Assembly (NCBI GenBank): GCA_018266735.1
Contig: JAFDZT010000004.1
Span: forward strand, 682,115-746,114
Reading direction: 5' to 3'
Origin: Bacteroidota bacterium
GTDB lineage: Bacteria > Bacteroidota > Ignavibacteria > Kapaibacteriales > Kapaibacteriaceae
Length of the DNA: 64,000 nucleotides
The notes below the pieces were generated by a model. That model searched no databases. It worked only from the letters and a program-made list of their open reading frames with translations, and was not told where the DNA came from. A program made the translations under genes and the position numbers. Shown in pieces: positions 47,299 through 56,339 of the stretch; the stretch's first letter is position 1; every line of letters begins with the position of its first letter.

Positions 47299-47655
47299 CT
47301 ACGCTCTCATGAATCGACGGCGTATCCAAACGAGCGTCATCGTGACGGCTGCACCGGACACGGCACACAGCATGTCGCGGTAGCCATCCCAGATATCACC
47401 CTGCAACCCAACAAACGGATCGTAGGCGTCTGGGGGCAGGGTCCACGCTGTCGAGGCTTCGATCAGTTCGTAGGCCGCACTGTACGACAGCACAAAGTCC
47501 ACCGGCAGCAGATACAACCACCGCACCCGCAAGTGCGAGTACCGAGCGAGAACTTCATGCAGCGGATAGACCAAGAGGAATCCGAACAGGAAATGCACCA
47601 GGCGGTCGTAGACATTCGGTCGTGCAAAGCCGAACACCTTCGACATCCATGCACC
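47299..47655 (-). pseudogene. Truncated second copy of yjdF
   Basis: The C-terminal ~115 residues of the YjdF-like protein, from GAWMSKVFG to RRRF, match 44283-44650 with about 34 base changes in ~345 but only three internal amino-acid differences (QA to RV, V to I). The 5' half is missing: similarity stops abruptly at 47655, and no start or signal follows. The short ORF that covers it has a non-homologous N-terminus. It is therefore a recent remnant rather than a working gene. Confidence 0.85.
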
Positions 47656-47703
47656 AGCGAATGTAGAGGATGCAGAGATGCTCACCGATGAACGTGCGAT
47701 GAA

Positions 47704-47731
47704 TTGTCATTCACGGAGTGTAACGTATAAT
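47704..47731 (+). promoter_or_regulatory. Possible sigma-70-like promoter for the 47755 gene
   Basis: TTGTCA (47704-47709), 16 bases, TATAAT (47726-47731). The match is to the enterobacterial consensus rather than the TAnnTTTG pattern seen elsewhere in the window, so it may be chance. Confidence 0.35.
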
Positions 47732-47754
47732 GGCGTTCGCGGTCGTGATACTAC

Positions 47755-50298
47755 ATGGTGCATCGAATGTCACATAGAACCAGGACACTTGAGAACATGC
47801 TTGCGATGGCGTTGCTGATCTGTATTGCCGGAGTGATCGGCGGTTCATGCGTGAGTGCTCAGACGTTCACAAAACTGGTGGCAGTGAACTACTCCGATCT
47901 AAACGCCAGATACAACGCCGCCTACGCAAGACTGGCGTCGTCGTTTGACGATCGCTGCTTGGCGAATGTCGTCGGTGGTACGGCGGTCGTTCGGCTTCGT
48001 GTGGACACACCGCCTCTTCAGGACACGATCGCCCTCACGGATTCCATGCGAACTCCCGCAGTCCTATGCATGCTCGGGCAGAAGGTCGTGTGCACATACG
48101 TGTCCATGAACGACAATGAACGTCGGCTGGCCATCATCGATGACGTTGGGAGCAAGATCACAACGGTGTCATTGCCGAAAGAGGCATTGGCCCTCCCCGA
48201 TACGAACGTCCGGATCTCGTCGGTCACTGCGCGACACTTCCCGGAAAGCCCATTGATCTTTCTCGTCGTGCAATTCGAGCCGTCGAACATATCGAGACCA
48301 CGGATCTGTGTTCTCGACACTCTCGCGTACTCTCTACGTTACCGTTACGATGACGCGCTCACGGCAACGATCGCATTTGCAGCAAATGGCAAGGGCGTGC
48401 GTTTTCTTCGAGATCGTCGAGACAGTGCAGGTGGACGGTACGTGATGGCCACATTGGACCTTCGAACGGGCGCGGTTGTTCGCGAGGACCCCGCGGATAT
48501 GTGCTACCGGTCGCCGACGATCATCGATCTCGGCCTACCATCGACCTATGCGAGCACATCCTTTCTTGTGCAAAGACACGGATGTTCAGACTCGATGTTC
48601 ACTTCCTCTCGAAAGGCACTTGGCTGCCTTGCCGCCCCCAATGTCCTCCTCACCTCACGCCGCATTTCGTCAACGAAACATGTTCTTGAGGCCTATGACC
48701 TTCTCACGCATTCGACCTATCTCATCGATCAGTTCTCGTGCTTGAACATCGATGCGATCGTGGACCCACTTCGGAGTGAGATCCACGTGACAACTGAGAG
48801 ACCCGACGAACGTGTGATCTATTCCTATCGTGGCATTAGCGGTCGAGAAGGGATCGCTGTGTTCACGGATCCAGATACGTCACTCGTGTTCGAACCAAGT
48901 TCATGTTCGGCCTACTTCCTAGGGACACAGGACAAGGTGAATGTTCGCATGACATCCACGGGCATGGATTGGGACCCACGCGATGTGCAGCCATACGCTG
49001 GATATGTGCAGGGAACACTGCAGAACACAATGCTAGGTCGTTTTCCGATCTCGTTTGTGGCGATCGATGCTCTTGGGGACACAACATCTCGATCAGAACA
49101 GTTGGATCATGTTGTGCGATATCCTGGCAAGCACACATTTGTCACGAACACCCTTCCAAATGGCAGACTATCCATCAATTCGATGGAAGGTCGGCTTCTC
49201 ACATCGGCGGAAGATCGCGTTTGCAGTGTGCCACTGGCAGCTGCCATCGTTGCCGACACGGCTCATCGCTCCTGTGTTGTTATAAAGAACACTTCTGTAT
49301 CGATCCAAGGATCTGCGTCGGATACGGAGCGTGTTGTTGCTCGCGTAGTGCCGGGAAGCGATGGAACATCCGTGAGACTGAACCTCGTACGAGTCGACGG
49401 AGATACATCGACGGTCGACTCGGCATCGACAACGCTCATAACCGCTCAACGGATCAGGGCGGTTTCGGCAATAGTCGACTCTGTGATCGGATATCAAGCC
49501 TATAACAGCGACTACGGTCGGTCGTGGGTGCGGCTGCTGCAGCAACGGAATGGTACGTGGCATGTGATCTACGACTCTATTCTCACGATGTTGGGTCACG
49601 TGGAGGATGCCGTCCCGGGTCGGCTCACCATCTGTTCCGAGGGCGGCATGATCTCGATCGACCTGCGCAGCATGAACATCAGCATGGTTCCAATTGCGCC
49701 GGCCGGCGGATACGTTGTGAACGACTCTCTCGTCGTCACCGGTCTCCAGGTCTGGAAGAAGACGACGAGTGGCTGGACCTCGATGATGGCGTTCGATGGC
49801 GGACGAACGTATGCACCGATCTACATCTCGCCTCGATTCTCGGCGGTACTTTCTCGAACCGGATCGGATGTTGGCTTTGTTGTCGACCACCAATCCGGCG
49901 AGATCGTCGAGCGACTTGGTCCGGGATATGCGAACGTCAGCGAGGGCGTCTATAGTGCTCGACTTCATGGCCTGTTCCTGACGTCGGCCGTGATGAGCTT
50001 TGTCCCGATCAGTACGCCCATCGACGGCGTCATGAGCGTCGCCGACAGGCAGTCGACCGATCCACTGTCAACAGCGCTCATCGTGTCCGGTGACCGTCCG
50101 TCTCTCATTCGCCCACGACACATGCGAGCCTGCAATGTGTACACGCTGCAGGGTGCGCAGGTGGCGACCATCCAGACAGATGACGACATTTCGTCTACCG
50201 TACCCCTCCCGTTCTCCCTCCCACCTGGTCCCTACGTCGCACTCTGGACGGGCGTGCATGGCGAGATGCTTCGCATGCTCTTCATTCTTGCAAACTGA
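47755..50298 (+). CDS. Large secreted beta-propeller-like protein 1
   Basis: An 847-residue protein with an N-terminal signal (LAMALLICIAGVIGGSCVSAQ; cleavage near residue 36). The body is beta-rich with repeated strand-turn units and no catalytic motif. The C-terminus (CNVYTLQGAQVATIQ, then LPPGPYVALWTG and LFILAN) resembles a T9SS sorting domain. Sister of the 50383-52863 and 53011-55656 proteins, which share the YTLQG/YNSAG ending. Start could also be ATG 47767 or 47797, leaving the signal intact. Function unknown. Confidence 0.75.
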   Translation: MVHRMSHRTRTLENMLAMALLICIAGVIGGSCVSAQTFTKLVAVNYSDLNARYNAAYARLASSFDDRCLANVVGGTAVVRLRVDTPPLQDTIALTDSMRTPAVLCMLGQKVVCTYVSMNDNERRLAIIDDVGSKITTVSLPKEALALPDTNVRISSVTARHFPESPLIFLVVQFEPSNISRPRICVLDTLAYSLRYRYDDALTATIAFAANGKGVRFLRDRRDSAGGRYVMATLDLRTGAVVREDPADMCYRSPTIIDLGLPSTYASTSFLVQRHGCSDSMFTSSRKALGCLAAPNVLLTSRRISSTKHVLEAYDLLTHSTYLIDQFSCLNIDAIVDPLRSEIHVTTERPDERVIYSYRGISGREGIAVFTDPDTSLVFEPSSCSAYFLGTQDKVNVRMTSTGMDWDPRDVQPYAGYVQGTLQNTMLGRFPISFVAIDALGDTTSRSEQLDHVVRYPGKHTFVTNTLPNGRLSINSMEGRLLTSAEDRVCSVPLAAAIVADTAHRSCVVIKNTSVSIQGSASDTERVVARVVPGSDGTSVRLNLVRVDGDTSTVDSASTTLITAQRIRAVSAIVDSVIGYQAYNSDYGRSWVRLLQQRNGTWHVIYDSILTMLGHVEDAVPGRLTICSEGGMISIDLRSMNISMVPIAPAGGYVVNDSLVVTGLQVWKKTTSGWTSMMAFDGGRTYAPIYISPRFSAVLSRTGSDVGFVVDHQSGEIVERLGPGYANVSEGVYSARLHGLFLTSAVMSFVPISTPIDGVMSVADRQSTDPLSTALIVSGDRPSLIRPRHMRACNVYTLQGAQVATIQTDDDISSTVPLPFSLPPGPYVALWTGVHGEMLRMLFILAN

Positions 50299-50382
50299 TT
50301 CGGATATCGAATCTCCGAATTGACCACTTCACGGTAGCGTGATAACAGATGGCCTGGTTGATACCATGACGTTGACCTCTTA

Positions 50383-52863
50383 CTATTGCCACACCATGAG
50401 CAAGCTAGAGTAGGCAGGTCCGTGTTCCTGCGCATAAACGACGATGTACAGTCCATTCGGAAGGTGCAATTGCGCCGCATCTGTGTCGGATAGAGGCAGC
50501 GACAGCCGCTGCCTATGCATTGTCGACAGTTCACCATCATGATCTGTCTCCGCAACCATGTTTCCTTGCAATGTATAGATCTTACATGATGTTATGAATT
50601 CAGACGAGCGCAACGGCACGCGTTCACGCACATCGGTGGGCTCGGTATACTGCGGTGGTAATGGTAAGAAACCAATGACATTTGACAAATGACCGATAAA
50701 GAGACCGTGATAGCGTTTCGAGTAAATAGCACATCGTGCAGAAAAAAAGCCCTTGCCAAGGGAATCGACCACCGATCTTGAATTGGTGTTGATGATGTAC
50801 CCAACCTGTTCAGAGTCACCCCTGAGGGCAACGGTATACGTAGGCGTTAGGCGGATGAACATTTTACATGTACCACTCGCAAAGATCTCTCTATCTGGTC
50901 GCCACATTCCGGCTTGCAACCTATAGAATCGATCGTCCATTAGGATCGTACTATCGTTGATCACCATGGCAGGCAGTGACCGAGTCGTTGCGTCTACGAC
51001 CTTCGCGGTATCAACGTACCCCTGCATGGTTACTCTGCCGGGGAAGTCGGTCATGACCACACGACCCGGCATTGACAGGTCGAATGCACCATACGTTCGA
51101 TTTTCAATGCCGGTTGAATCTCCGACCGGCATGTACGAACCGTTGATCTGCGTCGTCAAGTACACACGATTGCTCAACATCGGGTACGTTCGTATCTGCA
51201 TACCAATGATGTTGTTGGGAGAACTGTATGCTGTGCTGACTCTTGCATATGTGAAATCGGGTGGGAGCAGCACAGATCGAATGAGTGTGCTATCTGAACC
51301 ATCAAAACGCATCAGCATTTGTTCAACAGACCAACGGTTAGCAGTTGTGCCCTGACCGTTACCTCGCAGTTTCTCGATGACGTACGAGTCATCAGAATGC
51401 AGGGGCGACATCGTCGAATGCAACGTCAACCCATTCCATCGAATTGTCTTGATCGTGTCAAATACAGGCGCGTCAACGCCGCTCAATCGGAACGCTACAA
51501 ACGTATTAAACATGTCATCGCCAGCACCAAGACACCGATCGCCCATGCTGAGCGAAAGCTCCCTTGCGCCATATTCGGGCTTGATAGCGGCATGATAGTT
51601 TCCGGGATAGCGCACCACAAGCGGTACCATTGAGTCACGATACAACGTACCGCTGCCGAATGCTTTGGCAATCACCGTGAACGGTACGGCTCCAACGCGT
51701 TCTGGCACGTATTCCATGTACGCTCTCGTACCCATCATTGAATATGACTGTCCGTCGATCACAGCCGACATCTCAGACATTTGCTGCGTACCGACATAGA
51801 CGGCACCGTAGGTGACCCCGGAAAAGATGTCGGTCGTATCCTTTTGCCGCACGCTCACCAATCCTTCGTGTCGCTGCATTCCGCTCAAGCGAAACACTCG
51901 CAATCGAAACGGTCTTTCATGCGATATGGTCAACGTGGAGTCGAGGTTGTCGATGGTTACAAACCCACCAGCGTCCACTACCATACGTTTTCGTGTTACC
52001 ACGTCAAGCAATTCGAGCGTACTGTCGACAGCGTTGTTGACAGCGTACAAATTGGGACTTACAACACACGCTTCAATGAAGCCGAAATAGCTTAAGATCT
52101 GCACGGGCACTTGACCAAGTGCAGTGAGGTGCGCGCTATTGAACATCAAATGATCGACACCGGTTGGCTTGTAATCAGACCCCGGTTGATCAACGGTACG
52201 AAGTCTGGCTCCTGTCGATCCGTCGTAGAAGGAACATTTGTTCCCGTAGCTCGAAACGTTGTCGTAATACTCCATCCCATTCGCATTAACACCACGAATA
52301 ATAACGGAGTCGAGAGTGCGAACCACTTCGTACGTCTGCGCGTCGATGAAAACCGTGCGATAACGTCTTTGCCAGCTTTTCGGATCTGGTGCATAGGCAC
52401 CTACAATTGCCACCGTGGATAGTGCGGAAGCGGTCACGGCAGTGATGCCACGCTCTTTTTGAAGGGTTCCTAGCGTCGAGTCTTTCACCGGCATCACTCC
52501 ATCCAATACTCGCCACTCCTTTTCACCATGAGCAACGGCAGCAAGGTGGACAAGGCCCGATGTGCGCGACTCGAAAGTGAGTAATGTTGCGAAACGCGTT
52601 ACACCGATGGCCCACACATTCATCGCGGAATCGGGAATCGACACCGTGTCACGATACTCAACAGGAAACGTTCGTATGCGCAATACGCCAATGGAGTCGA
52701 TCGCACACGCCACGTACTGGCCATTGGAAGAGAATTGATTCCGCGTGGCATCGAACGGTGGCCCAATGTCCACATCAGCGATCTTCTCAACGGTCTGACC
52801 CGATGCCACTACAGCAACGAGCAGAATGAGAAAGGAGAATATCAACTTGGAGATACGATTCAT
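50383..52863 (-). CDS. Large secreted beta-propeller-like protein 2
   Basis: An 826-residue protein; ATG 52863 is chosen because the signal peptide starts there (MNRISKLIFSFLILLVAVVASG). Beta-rich, with Ser/Thr/Asp-rich strands. The end SCKIYTLQGNMVAETDHDGELS, then LPNGLYIVVYAQEHG, matches the C-terminal domain of protein 1 (YTLQG shared). No enzyme motif found. It is transcribed toward protein 1 (convergent) and away from protein 3. Confidence 0.75.
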   Translation of the reverse strand: MNRISKLIFSFLILLVAVVASGQTVEKIADVDIGPPFDATRNQFSSNGQYVACAIDSIGVLRIRTFPVEYRDTVSIPDSAMNVWAIGVTRFATLLTFESRTSGLVHLAAVAHGEKEWRVLDGVMPVKDSTLGTLQKERGITAVTASALSTVAIVGAYAPDPKSWQRRYRTVFIDAQTYEVVRTLDSVIIRGVNANGMEYYDNVSSYGNKCSFYDGSTGARLRTVDQPGSDYKPTGVDHLMFNSAHLTALGQVPVQILSYFGFIEACVVSPNLYAVNNAVDSTLELLDVVTRKRMVVDAGGFVTIDNLDSTLTISHERPFRLRVFRLSGMQRHEGLVSVRQKDTTDIFSGVTYGAVYVGTQQMSEMSAVIDGQSYSMMGTRAYMEYVPERVGAVPFTVIAKAFGSGTLYRDSMVPLVVRYPGNYHAAIKPEYGARELSLSMGDRCLGAGDDMFNTFVAFRLSGVDAPVFDTIKTIRWNGLTLHSTMSPLHSDDSYVIEKLRGNGQGTTANRWSVEQMLMRFDGSDSTLIRSVLLPPDFTYARVSTAYSSPNNIIGMQIRTYPMLSNRVYLTTQINGSYMPVGDSTGIENRTYGAFDLSMPGRVVMTDFPGRVTMQGYVDTAKVVDATTRSLPAMVINDSTILMDDRFYRLQAGMWRPDREIFASGTCKMFIRLTPTYTVALRGDSEQVGYIINTNSRSVVDSLGKGFFSARCAIYSKRYHGLFIGHLSNVIGFLPLPPQYTEPTDVRERVPLRSSEFITSCKIYTLQGNMVAETDHDGELSTMHRQRLSLPLSDTDAAQLHLPNGLYIVVYAQEHGPAYSSLLMVWQ

Positions 52864-52903
52864 CGACCGCAATCTACGCGAATACATGCACGGTACATTT
52901 GAT

Positions 52904-52919
52904 GGCGCTCAACAGCGCC
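52904..52919. repeat. Short hairpin GGCGCT-caac-AGCGCC
   Basis: A perfect 6-bp stem with a 4-base loop between the second and third secreted-protein genes. It lacks a T-tract, so I do not call it a terminator. Confidence 0.6.
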
Positions 52920-53010
52920 TTTGACATGATCATGCGATGACCAACACTGCATTGGCAATATAGCAATGCGAGTCATACGAGCCTTCCTTTGCGATCGGCG
53001 ATCTCACCGA

Positions 53011-55656
53011 TCATTGTACTGCGAACGTCCGACTTCGGACGGATCCATTAATGGAACGTATGATCGCAACGTACATACCGGGCGCCAGGCCAGATGTCGA
53101 AATGGAACAAGACTTGTCACCATGCCACCGGATCCGTTGCTCGAGAAATACTTGGCCGGCGCTATTGTATACTTGGCCGCCGATGACCTCTACCTGACAT
53201 GCGAAACGAACGTCATCACCGATCCGGACCAGCGGCCGCACAAGCATACCTGTATCAGCAAGTGGGTCATCGGATCTTGAAATGGTGACAGATGTGTCCT
53301 GCAACTCAGGTGTTTTGCGATGCAACGGCGTACGCGGAACAACCTCGCCGATATTACCGCAACGATCTCCGATATAGATCACGCCACGGTAAGGGTCGTA
53401 TTTGCCGCAAACCGGGATGCATCCTCCATCGCCGAAGACCTCCACCGTTTCACCGGTCCGGAGTGACACAATGAACCCAATTGCGATTGTGTCCGATCGG
53501 AGAATGCAGATGTACTCGTCGTCCAGATCAACGACATAGTATCCAGCACTGAACGGGAAGGAACGAACAAGCAACCATTTTCCATCCCAGCTCCAGTACT
53601 TCGTGGGTGTTATGATCCGATACGGATCGGGCATTCTGGATCTGCCGGCAGTTCCTAACACAGAGTCCGGCATTGTCGTGTATTGTTGGCCAGAGTTGGA
53701 ATTGACAACATAGTTCGCCGTTGCGGTGCGCACAACCAGTAGCGTATCGGCCATGTCGGCAACCGAGAGCAGGCTCCCAACACCCGCCATGGAAGGGGTC
53801 AACGGGCGTTCTTGGACAACACGCAATGGACCTTCACTACATGACCAACGATGCAGGCATCCGCGATCTTGCCATTGAGGAGTCCCATTGTTGGTACGGT
53901 ATCCGGCTTCATGGACGGTGAGCAAACCAGTAGCGACATGGTACCGAGGAATCGGCACTTGACACAGCCACCGTAGGTCACTGAAGGGGATCTCATGCGT
54001 TGACGTGCTGCACAGAGAACGCTCCGAAGAGTTGGACAGGTCGATCTCGGAGACATTCAACGAGTGGTACGACGATTGACTCCGATCAGCATCAGGGTAT
54101 GAGGCAAGGATCGTATGGGTGGTCCCGCCGATCGAGGCAAAGCAGAACGCTCCCGGAGATGCAGTTGCCCATAGGGGCGAGCCCAGAGACGTTGTTGTCA
54201 GTTTGGAAAGCGAGTATACGTGAGCCGACCGGATCGATCCGATCCCGAGAAAGGTTCCATTCGGAGCCAACGCAATATCCGTCACGTACGAGGTACTCAC
54301 AGATGCATATGACCGAAAGGCAGCAGGCATGAAGAACCGAGCAGCCATTGCGCTGTTGTGCCATGGGATGGACTCTCCGCCAATGGTCGTTGTGATCACG
54401 TACGGTTTGGTGCCAACGCTTGTACCATGGACCTTGAACGCACCATTCGTGCAATCATAGATCGAATCCGCAAAGACGGCCCGCATTTGTTCAGGTTCAC
54501 TTTTTGTGAATGGAAGCACCTGTACACCGATCGAGTCGAGCACCTTGGTCGAGTCTGCAGATCGCAATGCAACAACAACATCCGGTTTGTCTCCTGTGGA
54601 CTCGACCTTGTATCGAAAGACGATCGGCCAGCACCCGTTGCAAACGTGATCGAAGCAGTAGATCAACACCGTCTCACTTGCGCGGTCATAGGTCGCACGC
54701 TTTGCCGGTTGGCCGCCGTGGATAAAATCATCGACGATCGTATCTACAATTCCGACACCATACGTTCGAATGTGGATCTGATAGTCGTAGTCAACGCAGA
54801 CAATGGTCGACGGCCTTGCAATGCATACGAGGGCCATACTTCGATCGATCGCGGTCTGTGCATGCACGTCGGCGTGTGGCCGTGAAATACCCGAGCCGTA
54901 TGCAACGATCTGCCGACATCCGAGACTTACAGGTGAAGCGTCAAACCACTCCTCGCGTTGCGTTGGATGCATCGTATCGGTCGCCATCACGCGTAGCGTG
55001 GCAGCATCGACGGTTTGAACTTCGACGCATAACTCCACGTTCGCACTTGAATCCCGTGAAGCGAGGTAGGTTGAGCCAAAGTGATAGTACGATCCATCCG
55101 GTGATCGACTGAACGTTGGGAAGCCCTCGTTTGATCCGGCTCGGATCAAATGCCGGGTAAGGTCAACGATGCACCTGCGAACGGTCGCCTTGCCCCAATC
55201 AGGGGAGAATGCAGTTCGCACCTGTATCATCAAACAATTTGCTTCCGCCAAATACTCGCACCACACATCGCGAGTCTCATCTTGCGGGTGCCAGAGATCG
55301 TCAATGGTGAGCGGTTCTCTGTACCACCTCAGCGTCGTTTCGTCGAGGGCATAGAGCTCGAACGTCTCGCGTCCATCACTGCAGACCGCATAGAGCTTCT
55401 TTCCGGCAAAGGTCAGAGCATCGATCTGTCCGTCCATTCTTGGCCCATTGATCTGAGCCAAGATACTATCACCTTCCCAGTCGTAGATCTCGACTGCCGT
55501 CCCGAGTGCTCGCGCAGCCCGCTGTCCGTCCTCTCGAATGGCACGGTACCCTTCCAATCGACCGGTCCGATGCATGGTCTGAGCCGTCATGTGTGTGAGG
55601 GCGAGGGCCACCGTAACGAGGGTGGCAAGAAGGTGTTGGGTGTGCAGCTGTTTCAT
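53011..55656 (-). CDS. Large secreted beta-propeller-like protein 3
   Basis: An 881-residue protein with a signal peptide (HLLATLVTVALALTHMTAQ). ALTFAGKKLYAVCSDG, LYALDETTLRWYREPL and YVVDLDDEYICILRSD resemble propeller blades. The C-terminal GGQVYNSAGQVFLEQRIRW then STSGLAPGMYVAIIRS and SRTFAVQ is a good type A T9SS sorting domain. ATG 55656 has AAGGT 6 bases upstream; an upstream in-frame ATG at 55680 is less likely. Paralogous to the two preceding proteins. Confidence 0.78.
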   Translation of the reverse strand: MKQLHTQHLLATLVTVALALTHMTAQTMHRTGRLEGYRAIREDGQRAARALGTAVEIYDWEGDSILAQINGPRMDGQIDALTFAGKKLYAVCSDGRETFELYALDETTLRWYREPLTIDDLWHPQDETRDVWCEYLAEANCLMIQVRTAFSPDWGKATVRRCIVDLTRHLIRAGSNEGFPTFSRSPDGSYYHFGSTYLASRDSSANVELCVEVQTVDAATLRVMATDTMHPTQREEWFDASPVSLGCRQIVAYGSGISRPHADVHAQTAIDRSMALVCIARPSTIVCVDYDYQIHIRTYGVGIVDTIVDDFIHGGQPAKRATYDRASETVLIYCFDHVCNGCWPIVFRYKVESTGDKPDVVVALRSADSTKVLDSIGVQVLPFTKSEPEQMRAVFADSIYDCTNGAFKVHGTSVGTKPYVITTTIGGESIPWHNSAMAARFFMPAAFRSYASVSTSYVTDIALAPNGTFLGIGSIRSAHVYSLSKLTTTSLGSPLWATASPGAFCFASIGGTTHTILASYPDADRSQSSYHSLNVSEIDLSNSSERSLCSTSTHEIPFSDLRWLCQVPIPRYHVATGLLTVHEAGYRTNNGTPQWQDRGCLHRWSCSEGPLRVVQERPLTPSMAGVGSLLSVADMADTLLVVRTATANYVVNSNSGQQYTTMPDSVLGTAGRSRMPDPYRIITPTKYWSWDGKWLLVRSFPFSAGYYVVDLDDEYICILRSDTIAIGFIVSLRTGETVEVFGDGGCIPVCGKYDPYRGVIYIGDRCGNIGEVVPRTPLHRKTPELQDTSVTISRSDDPLADTGMLVRPLVRIGDDVRFACQVEVIGGQVYNSAGQVFLEQRIRWHGDKSCSISTSGLAPGMYVAIIRSINGSVRSRTFAVQ

Positions 55657-55770
55657 GAACAACCTTACGGACCGCATCACCTTGCGTCACCTTAGCAAAA
55701 CCTCTACATGGATCGTGCCCACAATGCCACTCCATCAGCTCAGCTTCTGAGAGCGGCTCGCAACGGCCGG

Positions 55771-55800
55771 AAATGAAACGAGCGCCGTTTGGCGCTCGTT
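55771..55800 (-). terminator. Rho-independent terminator after the 55808 lipoprotein gene
   Basis: AACGAGCGCC (55777-55786), loop gttt, GGCGCTCGTT (55791-55800). On the minus strand the stem is followed by TCATTTCC, a moderate T-tract. Confidence 0.75.
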
Positions 55801-55807
55801 CGTTTGT

Positions 55808-56320
55808 TCACTTCTTGTCTCCGAACTCATCGTCGTCGATCTGTGAGGTGGTGACGTTGCCCTCACCCCCGCCGGCATTCAAGGTGAAGGAATTCACGGT
55901 CCATCGCTTCTCTGTTCGTTCCCCGTCGCTCGTGACGGTTTTGGTCTCGGTGACCTCGAACTTGAAGACCTGATCGGTCTCGAAGTTTGCTCGATCGCGT
56001 GCGAACATCTTCTTGCTTTTGTCCCAATCCTTCCCCTTGCTGTAGCGCATCATCAGATTGCCGGGTGCAATACCGCTGATCACAGCATCGCTCTTGCCTG
56101 AGACATAGACGTAGTGGAGCGCCACGGTGGGGTCCTTCACGTCATAGAGCTTGATCACGATGTCGTCGGCAAAGCCATTGTAGACCACAAGACTGCAGAG
56201 TCCGCGCTCTCCGCGTGGTGGTTCGATGTATTCGCCATTCATGCTGCCGCATCCGACAACGAGAATGGAGGTGAGAATTGCTGCGAATGCAAGTGCAATG
56301 GTCCGTGTTCGCATGTTCAT
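55808..56320 (-). CDS. Small lipoprotein, unknown function
   Basis: A 170-residue protein starting MNMRTRTIALAFAAILTSIL with a lipobox VVGCGS, so it is lipidated at Cys near residue 26. The rest is beta-rich with a short basic segment (SKGKDWDKSKKMF) and a polar tail (DDDEFGDKK). It begins 19 bases after the S1C protease gene, so the pair is probably co-transcribed. ATG 56314, two codons later, is an alternative. No family recognised. Confidence 0.7.
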   Translation of the reverse strand: MNMRTRTIALAFAAILTSILVVGCGSMNGEYIEPPRGERGLCSLVVYNGFADDIVIKLYDVKDPTVALHYVYVSGKSDAVISGIAPGNLMMRYSKGKDWDKSKKMFARDRANFETDQVFKFEVTETKTVTSDGERTEKRWTVNSFTLNAGGGEGNVTTSQIDDDEFGDKK

Positions 56321-56339
56321 CAACTGAATTGTGAGAAAT

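Noticed and set aside
52904..52919. Hairpin between secreted proteins 2 and 3 as a terminator
   Set aside because: No T-tract follows on the minus strand; listed only as a hairpin.
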